DNA from: Mesostigma viride
Lineage: Eukaryota; Streptophyta; Mesostigmatophyceae; Mesostigmatales; Mesostigmataceae
Direction of reading: 5' to 3'
Assembly: GCA_009746045.1 (NCBI GenBank)
Contig: RPFO01001550.1
Location: 52,070-116,069 of the forward strand
DNA length: 64,000 bases
This document shows positions 1-9,018 of the stretch, piece after piece (positions within the stretch are counted from its first letter, which is position 1; each line of letters begins with the position of its first letter). Position numbers and translations under genes: made by a program. The notes under the pieces are model-generated. The model saw only the letters and a program-made list of their open reading frames with translations. It had not been told where the DNA came from and ran no database searches.

Positions 1-5
1 AGTTC

Positions 6-890
6 TTGACAAAAATTCCAGATGACCCCCGCTTCAACATAGCAGACGATGGGGTGATGTCTGTCTTAGGACAGGCGACCGAGTACATAAAGGCCTACGG
101 TATGAAGCGTATACTGCAGTGCTTGCATAAGGAGGAAAACAGGTACTACACGATCCAGGGGGTGGAAGAGCCCATAGTGAAGTACGTGTTCGAGGTGATC
201 AATCACTTGTTCCCTTGGACGCCGACAGGTGACCGCATAACAATTGGCACGATGCGTGATGTTTACTCCATGCCCGCCAGCCTGGATGACGCAGGCCACC
301 GGAGACTGTCCAGAGAATCGGCCGATGGGCTAAAGAAACTTCAGGAAGTGATGTGGAGCGGCGTCAGGCCGCCCAATGGTTACGCATCTGGCACGCGCTC
401 CTACGTAGCATCGGACGACTACAAGCAGTTTGCTCACATGCATGCCAACTTTCCCTCACTTGCTGATGGCGGCAAGCGCGTGGTCTTCTGCGTCGACAGC
501 ATGGCCAGATTGTGGGGGGTAATCCCCGACGTCACCGCATACTTTGCCGTGAAAGACGTCGCAGTGATGGTGGAGAGAAACGGAGATGCGTACGTGACCC
601 GTGCGTGGAATGAGGCGTTTGACCTGGAGCTGTCCTACTTTAACACAGACCCATTGGGCACAATGTCGAGGTGGACGCGTCCTAATCGCTGCCTCTTCTG
701 CAACCGGTGGATGAGACGACCTCTTGACAGGTACAGGGGGGTGGTAGTGGTTGCCGCGCCAGGTACGCGAAGGGGATCAACCGATTTAGCAATCAGGGGA
801 GACTGGTTGAGGTGGACCTATAAACGGCGCGGTCCAGAGCCGCACAAAGAAATGTGTGCCTACCAATGCAGACAATGTATCCATTCATGA
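6..890 (+). CDS. Uncharacterised viral protein, probably 5' partial
   Basis: The open frame runs from the left edge of the window and has only a TTG near its start, so the true start is likely outside the window. About 294 residues are visible. I do not recognise the family. The C-terminal third has paired cysteines (CLFCNRW near residue 230 and CAYQCRQC at the very end) that could bind zinc. The last 25 bases overlap the start region of the next gene on the same strand, which is typical of compact viral gene packing. Coding is supported by length and by the close join to its neighbour. Function is unknown. Confidence 0.6.
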   Translation: MTKIPDDPRFNIADDGVMSVLGQATEYIKAYGMKRILQCLHKEENRYYTIQGVEEPIVKYVFEVINHLFPWTPTGDRITIGTMRDVYSMPASLDDAGHRRLSRESADGLKKLQEVMWSGVRPPNGYASGTRSYVASDDYKQFAHMHANFPSLADGGKRVVFCVDSMARLWGVIPDVTAYFAVKDVAVMVERNGDAYVTRAWNEAFDLELSYFNTDPLGTMSRWTRPNRCLFCNRWMRRPLDRYRGVVVVAAPGTRRGSTDLAIRGDWLRWTYKRRGPEPHKEMCAYQCRQCIHS

Positions 891-1549
891 AGACCGGGTT
901 GGCAGGTGCTTACCCCACCTACGAACTGCGCAGTACCGACAAGAATACCGTCGACGCATTGATTTGCAACCTCTTGTCAGTGGCATGCGAGAGGGGTGGG
1001 CTTTTCATTAAGCACAACAGCGATTTGGTGCGTGAAAGACACATTGCTAATATACTCCATTGCGCACTGCTAGCAGAGACGATGACGTACATGGATCGTC
1101 CGTCACTGGAGGAGGAGGTGGCCGCGGTGAAAACCATCATAGAGGAAGGTGATATGATGGAGGAAGACATGAAGGAGCCGGGTGAAGATGATGAGGAGTC
1201 GAGTGAAGAGGAGGAGGAGACAAGCGAGGAGGAGGATGGCAATGGAGACGAGGGTGAGAAGGTCGAGGAGGAAGAAGAGAAAGACGAAGGACAGGATGAT
1301 GATTCAGACACGGGGTCTGTGGAGACGGATGCGCAGGGGATTCCAGTTCCTGCATGCAAGTGCCAGCAGTGTGCTGACATGACAACCGCTTGCGTGCGTT
1401 GGGAGCGGTGGGCACCTGCCGACCCTTTGCTAGGGTACCTAAAACAAAGCATACCTAAGATTGGAGAGAGCGCATTTATGTCCCTCCTCGACGTTTCGTC
1501 TGAGGACGATGACGAGGAAGAGGAAGAGAGTGACAATGTTGACAGTTAA
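866..1549 (+). CDS. Acidic protein with Cys-rich segment
   Basis: This frame gives about 227 residues from the ATG at 866; an upstream in-frame ATG at 854 is also possible. The N-terminal 90 residues look folded. Residues 95-150 are almost wholly Glu/Asp/Ser, followed by a CKCQQC cluster, a conserved-looking block and a second acidic tail. Such acidic tracts occur in viral nuclear or chromatin-associated proteins, but I cannot assign a family. It ends 9 bases before the convergent RING gene at 1559. The low-complexity tract also creates long antisense frames that I treat as shadows. Confidence 0.7.
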   Translation: MQTMYPFMKTGLAGAYPTYELRSTDKNTVDALICNLLSVACERGGLFIKHNSDLVRERHIANILHCALLAETMTYMDRPSLEEEVAAVKTIIEEGDMMEEDMKEPGEDDEESSEEEEETSEEEDGNGDEGEKVEEEEEKDEGQDDDSDTGSVETDAQGIPVPACKCQQCADMTTACVRWERWAPADPLLGYLKQSIPKIGESAFMSLLDVSSEDDDEEEEESDNVDS

Positions 1550-1558
1550 TATTGCTCT

Positions 1559-2323
1559 TTATTCATTAAGAATTCCATTGACAGGAAACGCGCACGTCTC
1601 CTTTTCTGCGCACCCGCAATTGCACGATGACGGAAAATACGTTTTGCCTTGCTCGCTCAAGTTCCATCGCAGGATGTTGTTGTCATTGCACGTGGGCCAC
1701 ACGCCCAGTTTCTTGCGCACATTGTTGATCAGGTTGATGCAAGGGTACAAACCAAACGGGCATTCATCCTCGTGACCCTTGACAGACGCGAGTGGGGCAG
1801 TCACCCTGCACCCGTCGCTTTCTAAAAAATACTTGCACGGGAAATGGCGGCACTCGTGCTTGTGCTGTCCCAGGTCCTTTCTGTACACCATCTCTTGGCA
1901 CCCGTACGCGCGGTTGGGACAGGCCAGCTGCTTGAAACCGCACACGGCCACGTGGGCTCGGAGAGTTGACTGAGTTCCCGTCACTGGACACCCATTCGAG
2001 TAGTACGGGCATCTACGAATCAACTCGGCCGTGAGGGACCCCACCTTGACGTTGGGGCGGCACATGTAACGGTGCCATGGCCCCCTGCACAGGATGCACT
2101 TGCCCACGACCGACGCGGAAGGCCCCCCCCTGTCCTTTTGGCGCGCGATAAGTTCGGTCATGCACGGGTGCTTGCACACCATCGCCTCGCACTTGCCCTC
2201 CTGCACCCTCGTGTTGCACTCGATCACAACAGGATCATAAAGGGCGTTCAGACAGATCGGGCAGGTGAGGTCCTCGGGACTCACGTATATCCTTTGCCCC
2301 TCCACAAGGTCCATGACGTCCAC
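1559..2323 (-). CDS. RING finger protein with TRAF-type zinc fingers, likely E3 ubiquitin ligase
   Basis: The 254-residue product begins with a RING domain at about residues 18-75 (LTCPICLNALYDPV, then CEAMVCKHPCM and CILCRGPW). It continues with TRAF-type zinc fingers at about residues 90-190 (RRCPYYSNGCPV, ACPNRAYGCQEMV with H..HE.C spacing). RING plus TRAF-type fingers is the architecture of SIAH/TRAF-like E3 ligases, which move ubiquitin from an E2 enzyme to a substrate. Giant viruses use such proteins to steer host ubiquitination. Together with the OTU gene at 6904 this gives the virus both ligase and deubiquitinase capacity. The ATG at 2323 is the only sensible start. The domain call is strong; the substrate is unknown. 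Confidence 0.85.
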   Translation of the reverse strand: MDVMDLVEGQRIYVSPEDLTCPICLNALYDPVVIECNTRVQEGKCEAMVCKHPCMTELIARQKDRGGPSASVVGKCILCRGPWHRYMCRPNVKVGSLTAELIRRCPYYSNGCPVTGTQSTLRAHVAVCGFKQLACPNRAYGCQEMVYRKDLGQHKHECRHFPCKYFLESDGCRVTAPLASVKGHEDECPFGLYPCINLINNVRKKLGVWPTCNDNNILRWNLSEQGKTYFPSSCNCGCAEKETCAFPVNGILNE

Positions 2324-2463
2324 TGGCGCGTACTTATTCCCTATTCAAGAAGAATATATACTTGGTTATGAATGGGGCGCCATCAACGAATACGGCAGCT
2401 TCCTAGATCACCCTGAACTAGGCGCGGAGTACTTTGTCCGCGATATAAGGTGAGGGGTGAAGG

Positions 2464-2934
2464 TTAGTCGTCACCGGCGTTCTCGTCCACATCGTCCCGC
2501 ACCTCCCCTTCCTCGGGTGGATCCTCCTGTGCCTCCTGTTGCGTGTTGTCCGCCTTCTTCTTCTGTCGCTTGAGTCGGTTCACCTCAACCACGTCACCTC
2601 CCAGGTCATTGATGAAATCCCAACAATCTTGCGCCCTCCCAATGTCCCCTTCAAAGAAAGCAGTCAGACGCTGCAGGTAGTCCGCCTTCTTCACGGTCGG
2701 CTTCTTCCTCGTCCGCTTCACAACCAGCCTGTCTTGCGTGCCAGAGATGTTGCAAGCATCCACTCCCGCCGACACCATGCTGTCGATGATAGTGCCTTCC
2801 AAGTTTGTTCTCCGCTTCCTCAGGGGCAGCAACTCCTTGGTCGCCCTCTTCATCGCGTCATCGATCTCGATGTACTCTGACGTCATCGCACGCATGTTGC
2901 GTCTCCAATCTTCCACAACAATCGCTGTGTCCAT
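2464..2934 (-). CDS. Small charged viral protein, coiled-coil-like
   Basis: A 156-residue protein with an ATG at 2934. Residues 15-60 form a probable helical coil rich in Lys, Arg, Glu and Leu (MKRATKELLPLRKRR). A Lys/Arg-rich central part follows, and an acidic tail ends in ENAGDD. Short proteins of this build recur in phycodna-, mimi- and marseillevirus genomes without a known role, so the viral origin is plausible but the family assignment is only an impression. It stands alone on the minus strand between the RING gene and the next minus-strand gene, with gaps of about 140 and 75 bases. Confidence 0.6.
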   Translation of the reverse strand: MDTAIVVEDWRRNMRAMTSEYIEIDDAMKRATKELLPLRKRRTNLEGTIIDSMVSAGVDACNISGTQDRLVVKRTRKKPTVKKADYLQRLTAFFEGDIGRAQDCWDFINDLGGDVVEVNRLKRQKKKADNTQQEAQEDPPEEGEVRDDVDENAGDD

Positions 2935-3007
2935 GGTGCAGGTCGGGGCGTATCCTATTTGACAGCGACGACCTTATTTTGCCCTCTATAAACGCACCGC
3001 CACACGG

Positions 3008-3658
3008 TTACAAGCCCGACACACCCGACGAGCCGGGCGCTCCCCATACGTTGGTGCTAGCCGTGAACCCCGTCTCGCCCCAGATACCCAGCGAGGAGGC
3101 GGACGACACGGTGGGGAAGCCGTAGATACCCCCGCCCATGAAATCCATTGCCTGTGTGGGCAGGGTGTATCGAGGGTCCATTAGCAAAGTCCCGTCGGTG
3201 ATCATCTGTCCAAATGCGCCCTTGGTGGCGAGGCCGATCGTGCCCCAGTTGTCCGTGTTTACCGGGGCCGGGATGTAGGGACGCAGCACCTGGATGTCCT
3301 GCACGGGGAAGTCCTTCGAGTTGGACGTGATAAAGCCGACGCCCACCTTGTGATCGTCCAGCGTGGCCCCCACAACGTCCTCTGGCTTGGGCAGTCTCTC
3401 CGCGCCAAACGCCATTTGGTCATCAAAAGTGCTGCCGTAGTTGAGGCCCATACCCCTGGCCCTCGTATCAATATTAAACACGTCATATGCACTGGACGGG
3501 ACGATGACGGTCTCGGTCCCCAGGGTGTCCGCCATGGAGGACTTTAGGCTCTGATAGGCATCATCACCGCAGATAGTGTCGTACACTTCTGGCCTCGAAG
3601 TGACGCCAATGTACTGTTCGCTCGTGCTGATGATCGGGTTGCAACGTGATCCCATCAT
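3008..3658 (-). CDS. Uncharacterised Gly/Ser/Pro-rich protein, possible structural component
   Basis: Starting at ATG 3658 the product is about 216 residues. The frame is open further upstream, to 3715, but only through a TTG and an ATG at 3679. The C-terminal 70 residues are low in charge and rich in Gly, Ser, Thr and Phe, ending SSGVSGL, a composition common in virion-associated proteins. I see no catalytic motif and do not recognise a family. It follows the SET gene on the same strand with almost no gap, so the two could be co-transcribed. The role is inferred only from composition. Confidence 0.6.
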   Translation of the reverse strand: MMGSRCNPIISTSEQYIGVTSRPEVYDTICGDDAYQSLKSSMADTLGTETVIVPSSAYDVFNIDTRARGMGLNYGSTFDDQMAFGAERLPKPEDVVGATLDDHKVGVGFITSNSKDFPVQDIQVLRPYIPAPVNTDNWGTIGLATKGAFGQMITDGTLLMDPRYTLPTQAMDFMGGGIYGFPTVSSASSLGIWGETGFTASTNVWGAPGSSGVSGL

Positions 3659-3690
3659 AATTGCGCTATGACATACCATACTCAAAGAAA

Positions 3691-5064
3691 TTAAAATGCT
3701 TGCGTCTGACGCCAATCGTTGTACTCTTTGATCAAGTCCCTCAGTTTCTTCATGCTCTTTTTGTCCAACCCCTCAACCTTCAGTGCATTCTCCACGTCTC
3801 GCATGTCCATGTCGTCAAGGAGGTCAGGCTGTTCTTTCTCCTCCTTCTCGGTGCACTTCCGTTGGGGGCGGCCCGTGCATCTCTTTGGGGTGTTGATGCG
3901 CTTGTTCTTTTCAACTATCTTCTCCAAACTCTCCACAGCCACTTCTAGAGCATCGCGCCGCTCGTCCATCATAAAGGCGTCCAGCTCTTTCTGGGCGCCA
4001 TCTATTTTTTTGGCTACTCGTTGCATCAACCACAGCCGCTTGCCGAATTCGACGCCTTCACCGCTTGCTATGTATTTACCGCCTTCAGTTATCTTGGCAT
4101 TGTCATACTCCCACACAACCTCCTCGCGCGGATAGATCGGGTTAATAACCTTAAGGCCGGGCGATCCATGTTGGAACGTTGCATTGGGATAATACGCCTT
4201 CCCTATTCTAGGGTCACGCGACCCTCGTGGATCGTTTGCCATGTGCACATACGTCCATGGAAAAATAACCCCTACGCCGAGAGGATCGTACGTCTGACCA
4301 ATTTGTGTGCCAGAAGTAGGTGCACCACGACCACCGTCCACGAGACGCACGATGGGGCGCACTCCTTTTGCGCCGTCATTGTAGCTGTGTAACAGTAGCT
4401 TGTCATCGTCACCGATCATCGTCAGGATGCCGTGACGGAAACCTGTCAGCGGGGTCTCTACTAGATCTTTTGTGGTCTGCGGTTCGAACTCGCCCAATAT
4501 CCGCCCCGTATACAAACCGATCACTTTGCCAGCCGGAAGGTACTGGTCTGCGTACAACCCAAGTGCAGATATTCCCATCCCCGCAAGCACCCTGCTCTTG
4601 GCTAGCAGCAGCCAGTCCATGAATTCGCGATCACGCCCAAAACTGACCTGTATCTTCAGACCACCGGGCACTTTCTTGTATCGAACCGCAACTATGCTTG
4701 CATTCAGTGGCGACCACTGATAGTTGAAGGGGATGTCCTTGTTTGCCTCGATGCCTGCAAACTGTCTCATGGACTCGTCCGCCTCATCCTTTGAGGTGGG
4801 GGGATGGGCATTGTCCTTTATGTGACGTGCATTCGCCTTACTCTTGCCTTTACCCTTTTTTACCCTATCTCCCACCCTTCCTGTACGCGTGTCCATATCA
4901 GCAGGGGGTAGTGTTTCGGTAACAACCTCGGCAGGTCTCTGCGGTAGTGTGTTTACCGGGTCGTCAGGCCCAGCGTAGTTCATGATGCCATTCTCTATGC
5001 ACCTTCTAAAATGTACATCCGCCATCTGTGCCGGAGTGATAAACTCGTCACCACCGCCAGCCAT
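3691..5064 (-). CDS. SET-domain protein, candidate lysine methyltransferase
   Basis: The 457-residue product from ATG 5064 carries a SET-like domain at about residues 145-335. It has the opening turn ALGLYADQYLPAGKVIG with LYTGRILGEFE, the pseudoknot-like stretch HMANDPRGSRDP, then YPNATF, and a closing EEVVWEYD. SET proteins move a methyl group from S-adenosylmethionine to lysine side chains, often on histones. Viral SET proteins can silence host chromatin. The N-terminal 120 residues are Lys-rich and disordered. The C-terminal 120 residues look like a coiled coil (EVAVESLEKIVEKNK). The frame is open upstream of 5064 with no ATG. A 1.76 kb insertion begins about 90 bases upstream and has probably cut this gene from its promoter. 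Confidence 0.75.
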   Translation of the reverse strand: MAGGGDEFITPAQMADVHFRRCIENGIMNYAGPDDPVNTLPQRPAEVVTETLPPADMDTRTGRVGDRVKKGKGKSKANARHIKDNAHPPTSKDEADESMRQFAGIEANKDIPFNYQWSPLNASIVAVRYKKVPGGLKIQVSFGRDREFMDWLLLAKSRVLAGMGISALGLYADQYLPAGKVIGLYTGRILGEFEPQTTKDLVETPLTGFRHGILTMIGDDDKLLLHSYNDGAKGVRPIVRLVDGGRGAPTSGTQIGQTYDPLGVGVIFPWTYVHMANDPRGSRDPRIGKAYYPNATFQHGSPGLKVINPIYPREEVVWEYDNAKITEGGKYIASGEGVEFGKRLWLMQRVAKKIDGAQKELDAFMMDERRDALEVAVESLEKIVEKNKRINTPKRCTGRPQRKCTEKEEKEQPDLLDDMDMRDVENALKVEGLDKKSMKKLRDLIKEYNDWRQTQAF

Positions 5065-5156
5065 ATTTGCCAGGGTATGTGCGCATGTCCGTTCCGCGCC
5101 TTCTTCCAACACGCGGTACGCATTCTCTTCTAGTTCCTTTATGTCTATCTACCTGG

Positions 5157-6916
5157 AAAAAGGCCTCAATTGAGGCCTTTTCATAAATTGGGTGTTGCAT
5201 GTAATTACAATGAGCCAACAAACTTTATTCCAAATATGAGTGAAGGCCATGCATTATTATGATTGTTTCGGGGTTCCCAGCACTTAACATCAGTCATATA
5301 GCCCTAATACATATTTAATTATGATTTAATAAAACAGGTTGTCGCTGCGACGGCACCATCAACACAACATGACCATAGATACAAGCGACCAAAAGGCGTC
5401 AGTACTCAGTTCCATCTGCATGTAACGTGTCTTTTGGACCTTACGAGGTTCCCCCACGACATGGTAAGCATGGCATGACATGGCATGCTCCCCAAGGGAC
5501 CCCTCACACACACTTGCACGGCCGGGGCTGTCGCGCAGCACTGCAGGCAGCAATAGCCTGCCATGGGTATTGCACGTAACCATGAGGAATCCAAAGCCTC
5601 TATTACAAACACGCACAAGGATCATGCATTATAATGATAGGTGTGACCTTCCAAGCGCGTAGCTTCACTCACATAGCCCCAATATCTAGGTTGTTACGGT
5701 ATATTATGACAGGGGTTTGCTGCCGCGGCAGCAGATGAACAGCACATGGCAAGATATACAAGCATAACTGGACAACATTTGCACAGCCTACTAGACCTCT
5801 TAGCTTGATTTCGGGCTTTGCAAGGGTTGCCTGAGACATGGCCAGCATGGCAGGAACTGCCATGCTTCTTATGGAAAGCAAACACGTCTATAAGGCGGGG
5901 GCCAGCCGCAGAGCACTGCACGAGGTACTGTAACCTGCCTTACGTCACATCGGCACTAGGCGCCGATAGGCAGCTAAAAACTGACGATATCACAAGCAAA
6001 TCGATGCCATTACCTTACTACCACCAGGACGCACTTACCTTTCACACCCCTCACACCCGGGATCACTAGGCACGCATATGCGCTGGCGCTGAACGTGGCT
6101 GCATTAGAAAAGCTGTTCAAGCTCGGCGTTTTCAAGTTGTCCGGAAGCGATGCAGCCCGCAAATCTGGCCGGACAGACGCTCCATGCGTCGTCCATTGAC
6201 GTATGAAAGCGGCTGCAGCGGCCTCACCAGCGCTGTTCGCATAATGGCGCTCCCATAGCTGGGGGCGCGCGCGCGTTTATTGTCCGCATCCCAGTTTTTC
6301 CTAGCTAAAAACACCCCTTCCTCTACCTACGGATCCACGCCAAAAGGCTCGAAAATAGCCAGTGCCCCTTTAGTCACGGCTGCCCCAACATCCCCCCCCG
6401 CCGTTCCGCTAGTCTCTTCCCAGCATATCGAAGCACCGGCCTGCTGGCAGGCGCACTATCAACGCCAATTACGCCCCAGCTGAATTTCACTAACCTGGCA
6501 TTCAGCACACAAATAACGACCCCACGAATTTAGAAATTGACTTTTGACCCATTTAGCGATCGGGCTAGCTTCACGGATAAATGATCTACCCAACGAGCTC
6601 CTTACTGGTCGAAATGATGCACGAACGTGGCCATACGGTCTATTTTACTCGAGGCCGCCATGGTCGTGCATTCGTGAAAATTCGTCGTCCGGTTGCACGA
6701 AAGTGGCCAAAATAGGTACTTTTCCACCTCACATATCTTTCAGTAACCGTCGACCCCTGTCGACCCCAACGGGTCAGGACGCTCAGCACATATACCAGAT
6801 TCGCGCCACTGGGGCCGGACGACCCATAGGACCGGTCCTTCCCGCCAAAATTACCGTCCCCATGTGACCTTGGTGAAAAAGGCCTCAATTGAGCCAAAAG
6901 GCCTCAATTGAGGCCT
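5157..6916. mobile_element. 1.76 kb palindrome-ended insertion between the SET and OTU genes
   Basis: The 18-base palindrome AGGCCTCAATTGAGGCCT lies at the left end (about 5160) and at the right end (6899-6916), with a second, imperfect copy just inside the right end. The four bases CTGG occur on both sides (5153-5156 and 6917-6920) as a likely target duplication. Taking out the segment and one CTGG lets the OTU frame end two codons later at a stop, and places the SET gene only a few bases downstream on the same strand. This is strong evidence for an insertion into a compact viral gene pair. No credible gene is inside. The left half holds a diverged tandem repeat of about 350 bases. The element class is unknown. 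Confidence 0.75.
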
Positions 6917-7686
6917 CTGGGTAAATGGACATTTACACCCGTTTCCGGGATCTGTTGCAGGTTGTCCTCCAGTCGCTTCACGCTATTCTCCAGTGTGGTC
7001 GTGCGCGTGTCCTTCATTGCTTCCAGATCTTCTCTTTGCTCCTTGTTGTCGGGAGCGGGCGCCATCTCACCCGTTTGATCAGAGGGATAGCCAGATGGCC
7101 ACGATTCAGGGATCAGCGCTTCATAATGAACACCCCCGTCGTGACAGATGTATACGGGCTTGTTTTCTGATCTCCACGGTCGCTGTTCTCTGCGTGCCTT
7201 CTTGAATTCCTTTGTCGACCCTCCTAGTAACAGGCGACACCCCATTGTGTACGTACCGGGGAAACCGGTCACTTCTTTAGTGTTGACGTTGTAGACATCC
7301 GTTTTGTCATGAAATGCCACAAGACTCGCCATGCTGTCCGACGCCCACTTTTTATCCTTAAGTTCGTCCTTAATCTTCTTTTTCCAATCTGCTTCGTTTT
7401 GACTGAAGTTGGGGCCGAAGTTGCCAATCCCTAGTTTCTCCCTGTCTTTCAAGTAATTATCTATCACCTTCCCAATCTCCTTTTTCTTCTCCAAGACTCG
7501 TTTGTGCAGTTCTGCTTGCGTGATCGACTCCCTTGCCTGGTACGCCTTGCTTTCAAAGTAGGCGTACCACCAGCAGTTGCCGTCGGGCTCGGCACCGCGT
7601 TTGAAGGCTATCTTCTCACCTCCCAACAGCTTCAGTAATCTTTCGTCGTTCCTGTCATACTCGAAGTCCACATCGCCCGCCTCCAT
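6904..7686 (-). CDS. OTU-like cysteine protease (deubiquitinase)
   Basis: The 260-residue product from ATG 7686 has the OTU catalytic signature PDGNCWW at about residue 35, where Asp and Cys form part of the catalytic centre, and the late histidine block GGVHYEALIP at about residue 195. OTU proteases cut ubiquitin or ubiquitin-like chains and are common in large DNA viruses. The frame stays open upstream past 7704 and reaches a G7 run at 7754-7760. Beyond that run the 7731-8534 frame continues, so the two may be one gene broken by a one-base shift. The last codons lie inside the palindrome of the 5157-6916 insertion, which has slightly changed the C-terminus. Confidence 0.78.
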   Translation of the reverse strand: MEAGDVDFEYDRNDERLLKLLGGEKIAFKRGAEPDGNCWWYAYFESKAYQARESITQAELHKRVLEKKKEIGKVIDNYLKDREKLGIGNFGPNFSQNEADWKKKIKDELKDKKWASDSMASLVAFHDKTDVYNVNTKEVTGFPGTYTMGCRLLLGGSTKEFKKARREQRPWRSENKPVYICHDGGVHYEALIPESWPSGYPSDQTGEMAPAPDNKEQREDLEAMKDTRTTTLENSVKRLEDNLQQIPETGVNVHLPRGLN

Positions 7687-7730
7687 TCGCCAGGGGTGGT
7701 ACACCTGTGCATAACCCGCGTAGGTGGTCT

Positions 7731-8534
7731 TCAGCCAACCCGCCCTGGGCGAAGGGGGGGTGGAGGCTGATCATCAACATCAGGGGCATCCAGATCGATC
7801 GAGTCTTCCACCGTTTTGCCTCTCGCCCTTTTATCATTCTTAGTGTCCTTTGCAACACCCTTGCCCTTCTTATCAGGCTTCTGTTCATCTTCGTCATCGG
7901 ACACGATCACAAATGGGTCGTCATCTTGGTCTGGTCTATCCACCCTACTGGGACCTCCTTGTTCCCAAATGGATATGAGCCCAGTGGGGGGGTCGACTGG
8001 CGGAGGCGGAACGACCGCGTCACCTACTACAGGCAGTGGTGGAGGGGGCGGTACTTCCAGTGCAGGTGGAGGCGGAGTCGGGGGCGGGGGTGGGGGCGGG
8101 GCATTCTTGGCCGCGTTGAGCGCTTGCATAACCTCATCTATCGTGGTCGATGGCAGAAATGGACGGCCGTGGTACACTCTAACATCGGGATTGGCTGATG
8201 TGTCCTCGGGCGCTGGCATATCAGGGTCCCATTCCCGATCGAAAGGAGTAACTAACCCCCAGTACCGCGTCTGCCTCTTCCTCTTGCACTGTGCCAACGA
8301 ACCATACTTGGCTCCCTCTTTTCCCTTCACACCGCAGAAGGCGTTCCTGTCATTGACAACCTGATTCACGAGCCGGCCATCAAGCCCCCCCGGGTACACG
8401 CCAGACGCACGGTGCAATCCAAACAGCCTGATCTGGTTTTTGCAAGTCTGCTGGTCTCCTCTGTGTCTGTTTCTAGGTAAGGGCCCGGCACCGCAATAGT
8501 ACAATGGAGGCATGTAAGTTAAAGAAACGGACAT
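7731..8534 (-). CDS. Proline-rich protein, perhaps the N-terminal part of the OTU gene
   Basis: From ATG 8534 the product has about 267 residues. The first 130 are basic and contain several cysteines (QTCKNQIRL, NAFCGVKGKEG). A stretch of polyproline with Ala and Thr follows, then an acidic and Lys-rich segment. The frame stops at 7731 just after a G7 homopolymer (7754-7760 on the plus strand). Shifting one base there joins it without a stop to the OTU frame. I therefore suspect one protein with a proline-rich N-terminus and a C-terminal OTU domain. No known domain is clear in this half. Confidence 0.55.
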   Translation of the reverse strand: MSVSLTYMPPLYYCGAGPLPRNRHRGDQQTCKNQIRLFGLHRASGVYPGGLDGRLVNQVVNDRNAFCGVKGKEGAKYGSLAQCKRKRQTRYWGLVTPFDREWDPDMPAPEDTSANPDVRVYHGRPFLPSTTIDEVMQALNAAKNAPPPPPPPTPPPPALEVPPPPPLPVVGDAVVPPPPVDPPTGLISIWEQGGPSRVDRPDQDDDPFVIVSDDEDEQKPDKKGKGVAKDTKNDKRARGKTVEDSIDLDAPDVDDQPPPPLRPGRVG

Positions 8535-8609
8535 ATAATTTATTGCAATGTTATTCAATCCGATAGAAAACGCACGCTGCCATAATTTAGTGCAAAGTTA
8601 TTCAGTCAT

Positions 8610-8987
8610 TTATTTTGGTGCGCGTTTGCTCTTGGACGCGTCCTTGCGTTCGAGACGCACAGTTTTCATGATCTCATGAAACAGAAACCCCTGTCGCTTG
8701 TCTTCTGGCAAGCGCATTGCGCGCTGTAGGGCGCTGTTAACAACAACGTTCCAAAAAACAGGGCCACCGATGCGGTGGAGACTTTCATCCGCCCTGACTA
8801 CGCTATTCAGTATCTGCTGCACCGAATCAGGGTGCAAGATGGATGATTCCGTCATCAACACGGAGCGGATGTCATGCTTCAACGCGGTGATTACCCAGTG
8901 CTCGTGTTCCGTTATGGACGCGTCGTCCTCCGTGGGACACCTCACTTTGTTCTGGAAGGTGTACATGCGAGTCAGGATCTTGTCCAT
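8610..8987 (-). CDS. Uncharacterised small viral protein
   Basis: A 125-residue mostly helical protein with ATG at 8987 and a basic C-terminus (SKSKRAPK). I do not recognise it. It lies between two minus-strand genes with gaps of 31 to 76 bases. Upstream of its start, at about 8998, is the string CGTATAAT, which also occurs upstream of the gene at 50374 and may be a promoter element. Coding is supported by an intact frame and regular spacing. Confidence 0.6.
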   Translation of the reverse strand: MDKILTRMYTFQNKVRCPTEDDASITEHEHWVITALKHDIRSVLMTESSILHPDSVQQILNSVVRADESLHRIGGPVFWNVVVNSALQRAMRLPEDKRQGFLFHEIMKTVRLERKDASKSKRAPK

Positions 8988-9018
8988 GCCGCCTCACGTA
9001 TAATCGCTTTCATATAAA

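Noticed and set aside
919-1536. 205-codon antisense frame rich in serine
   Set aside because: It is the reverse of the acidic tract in the plus-strand gene and has no other content.
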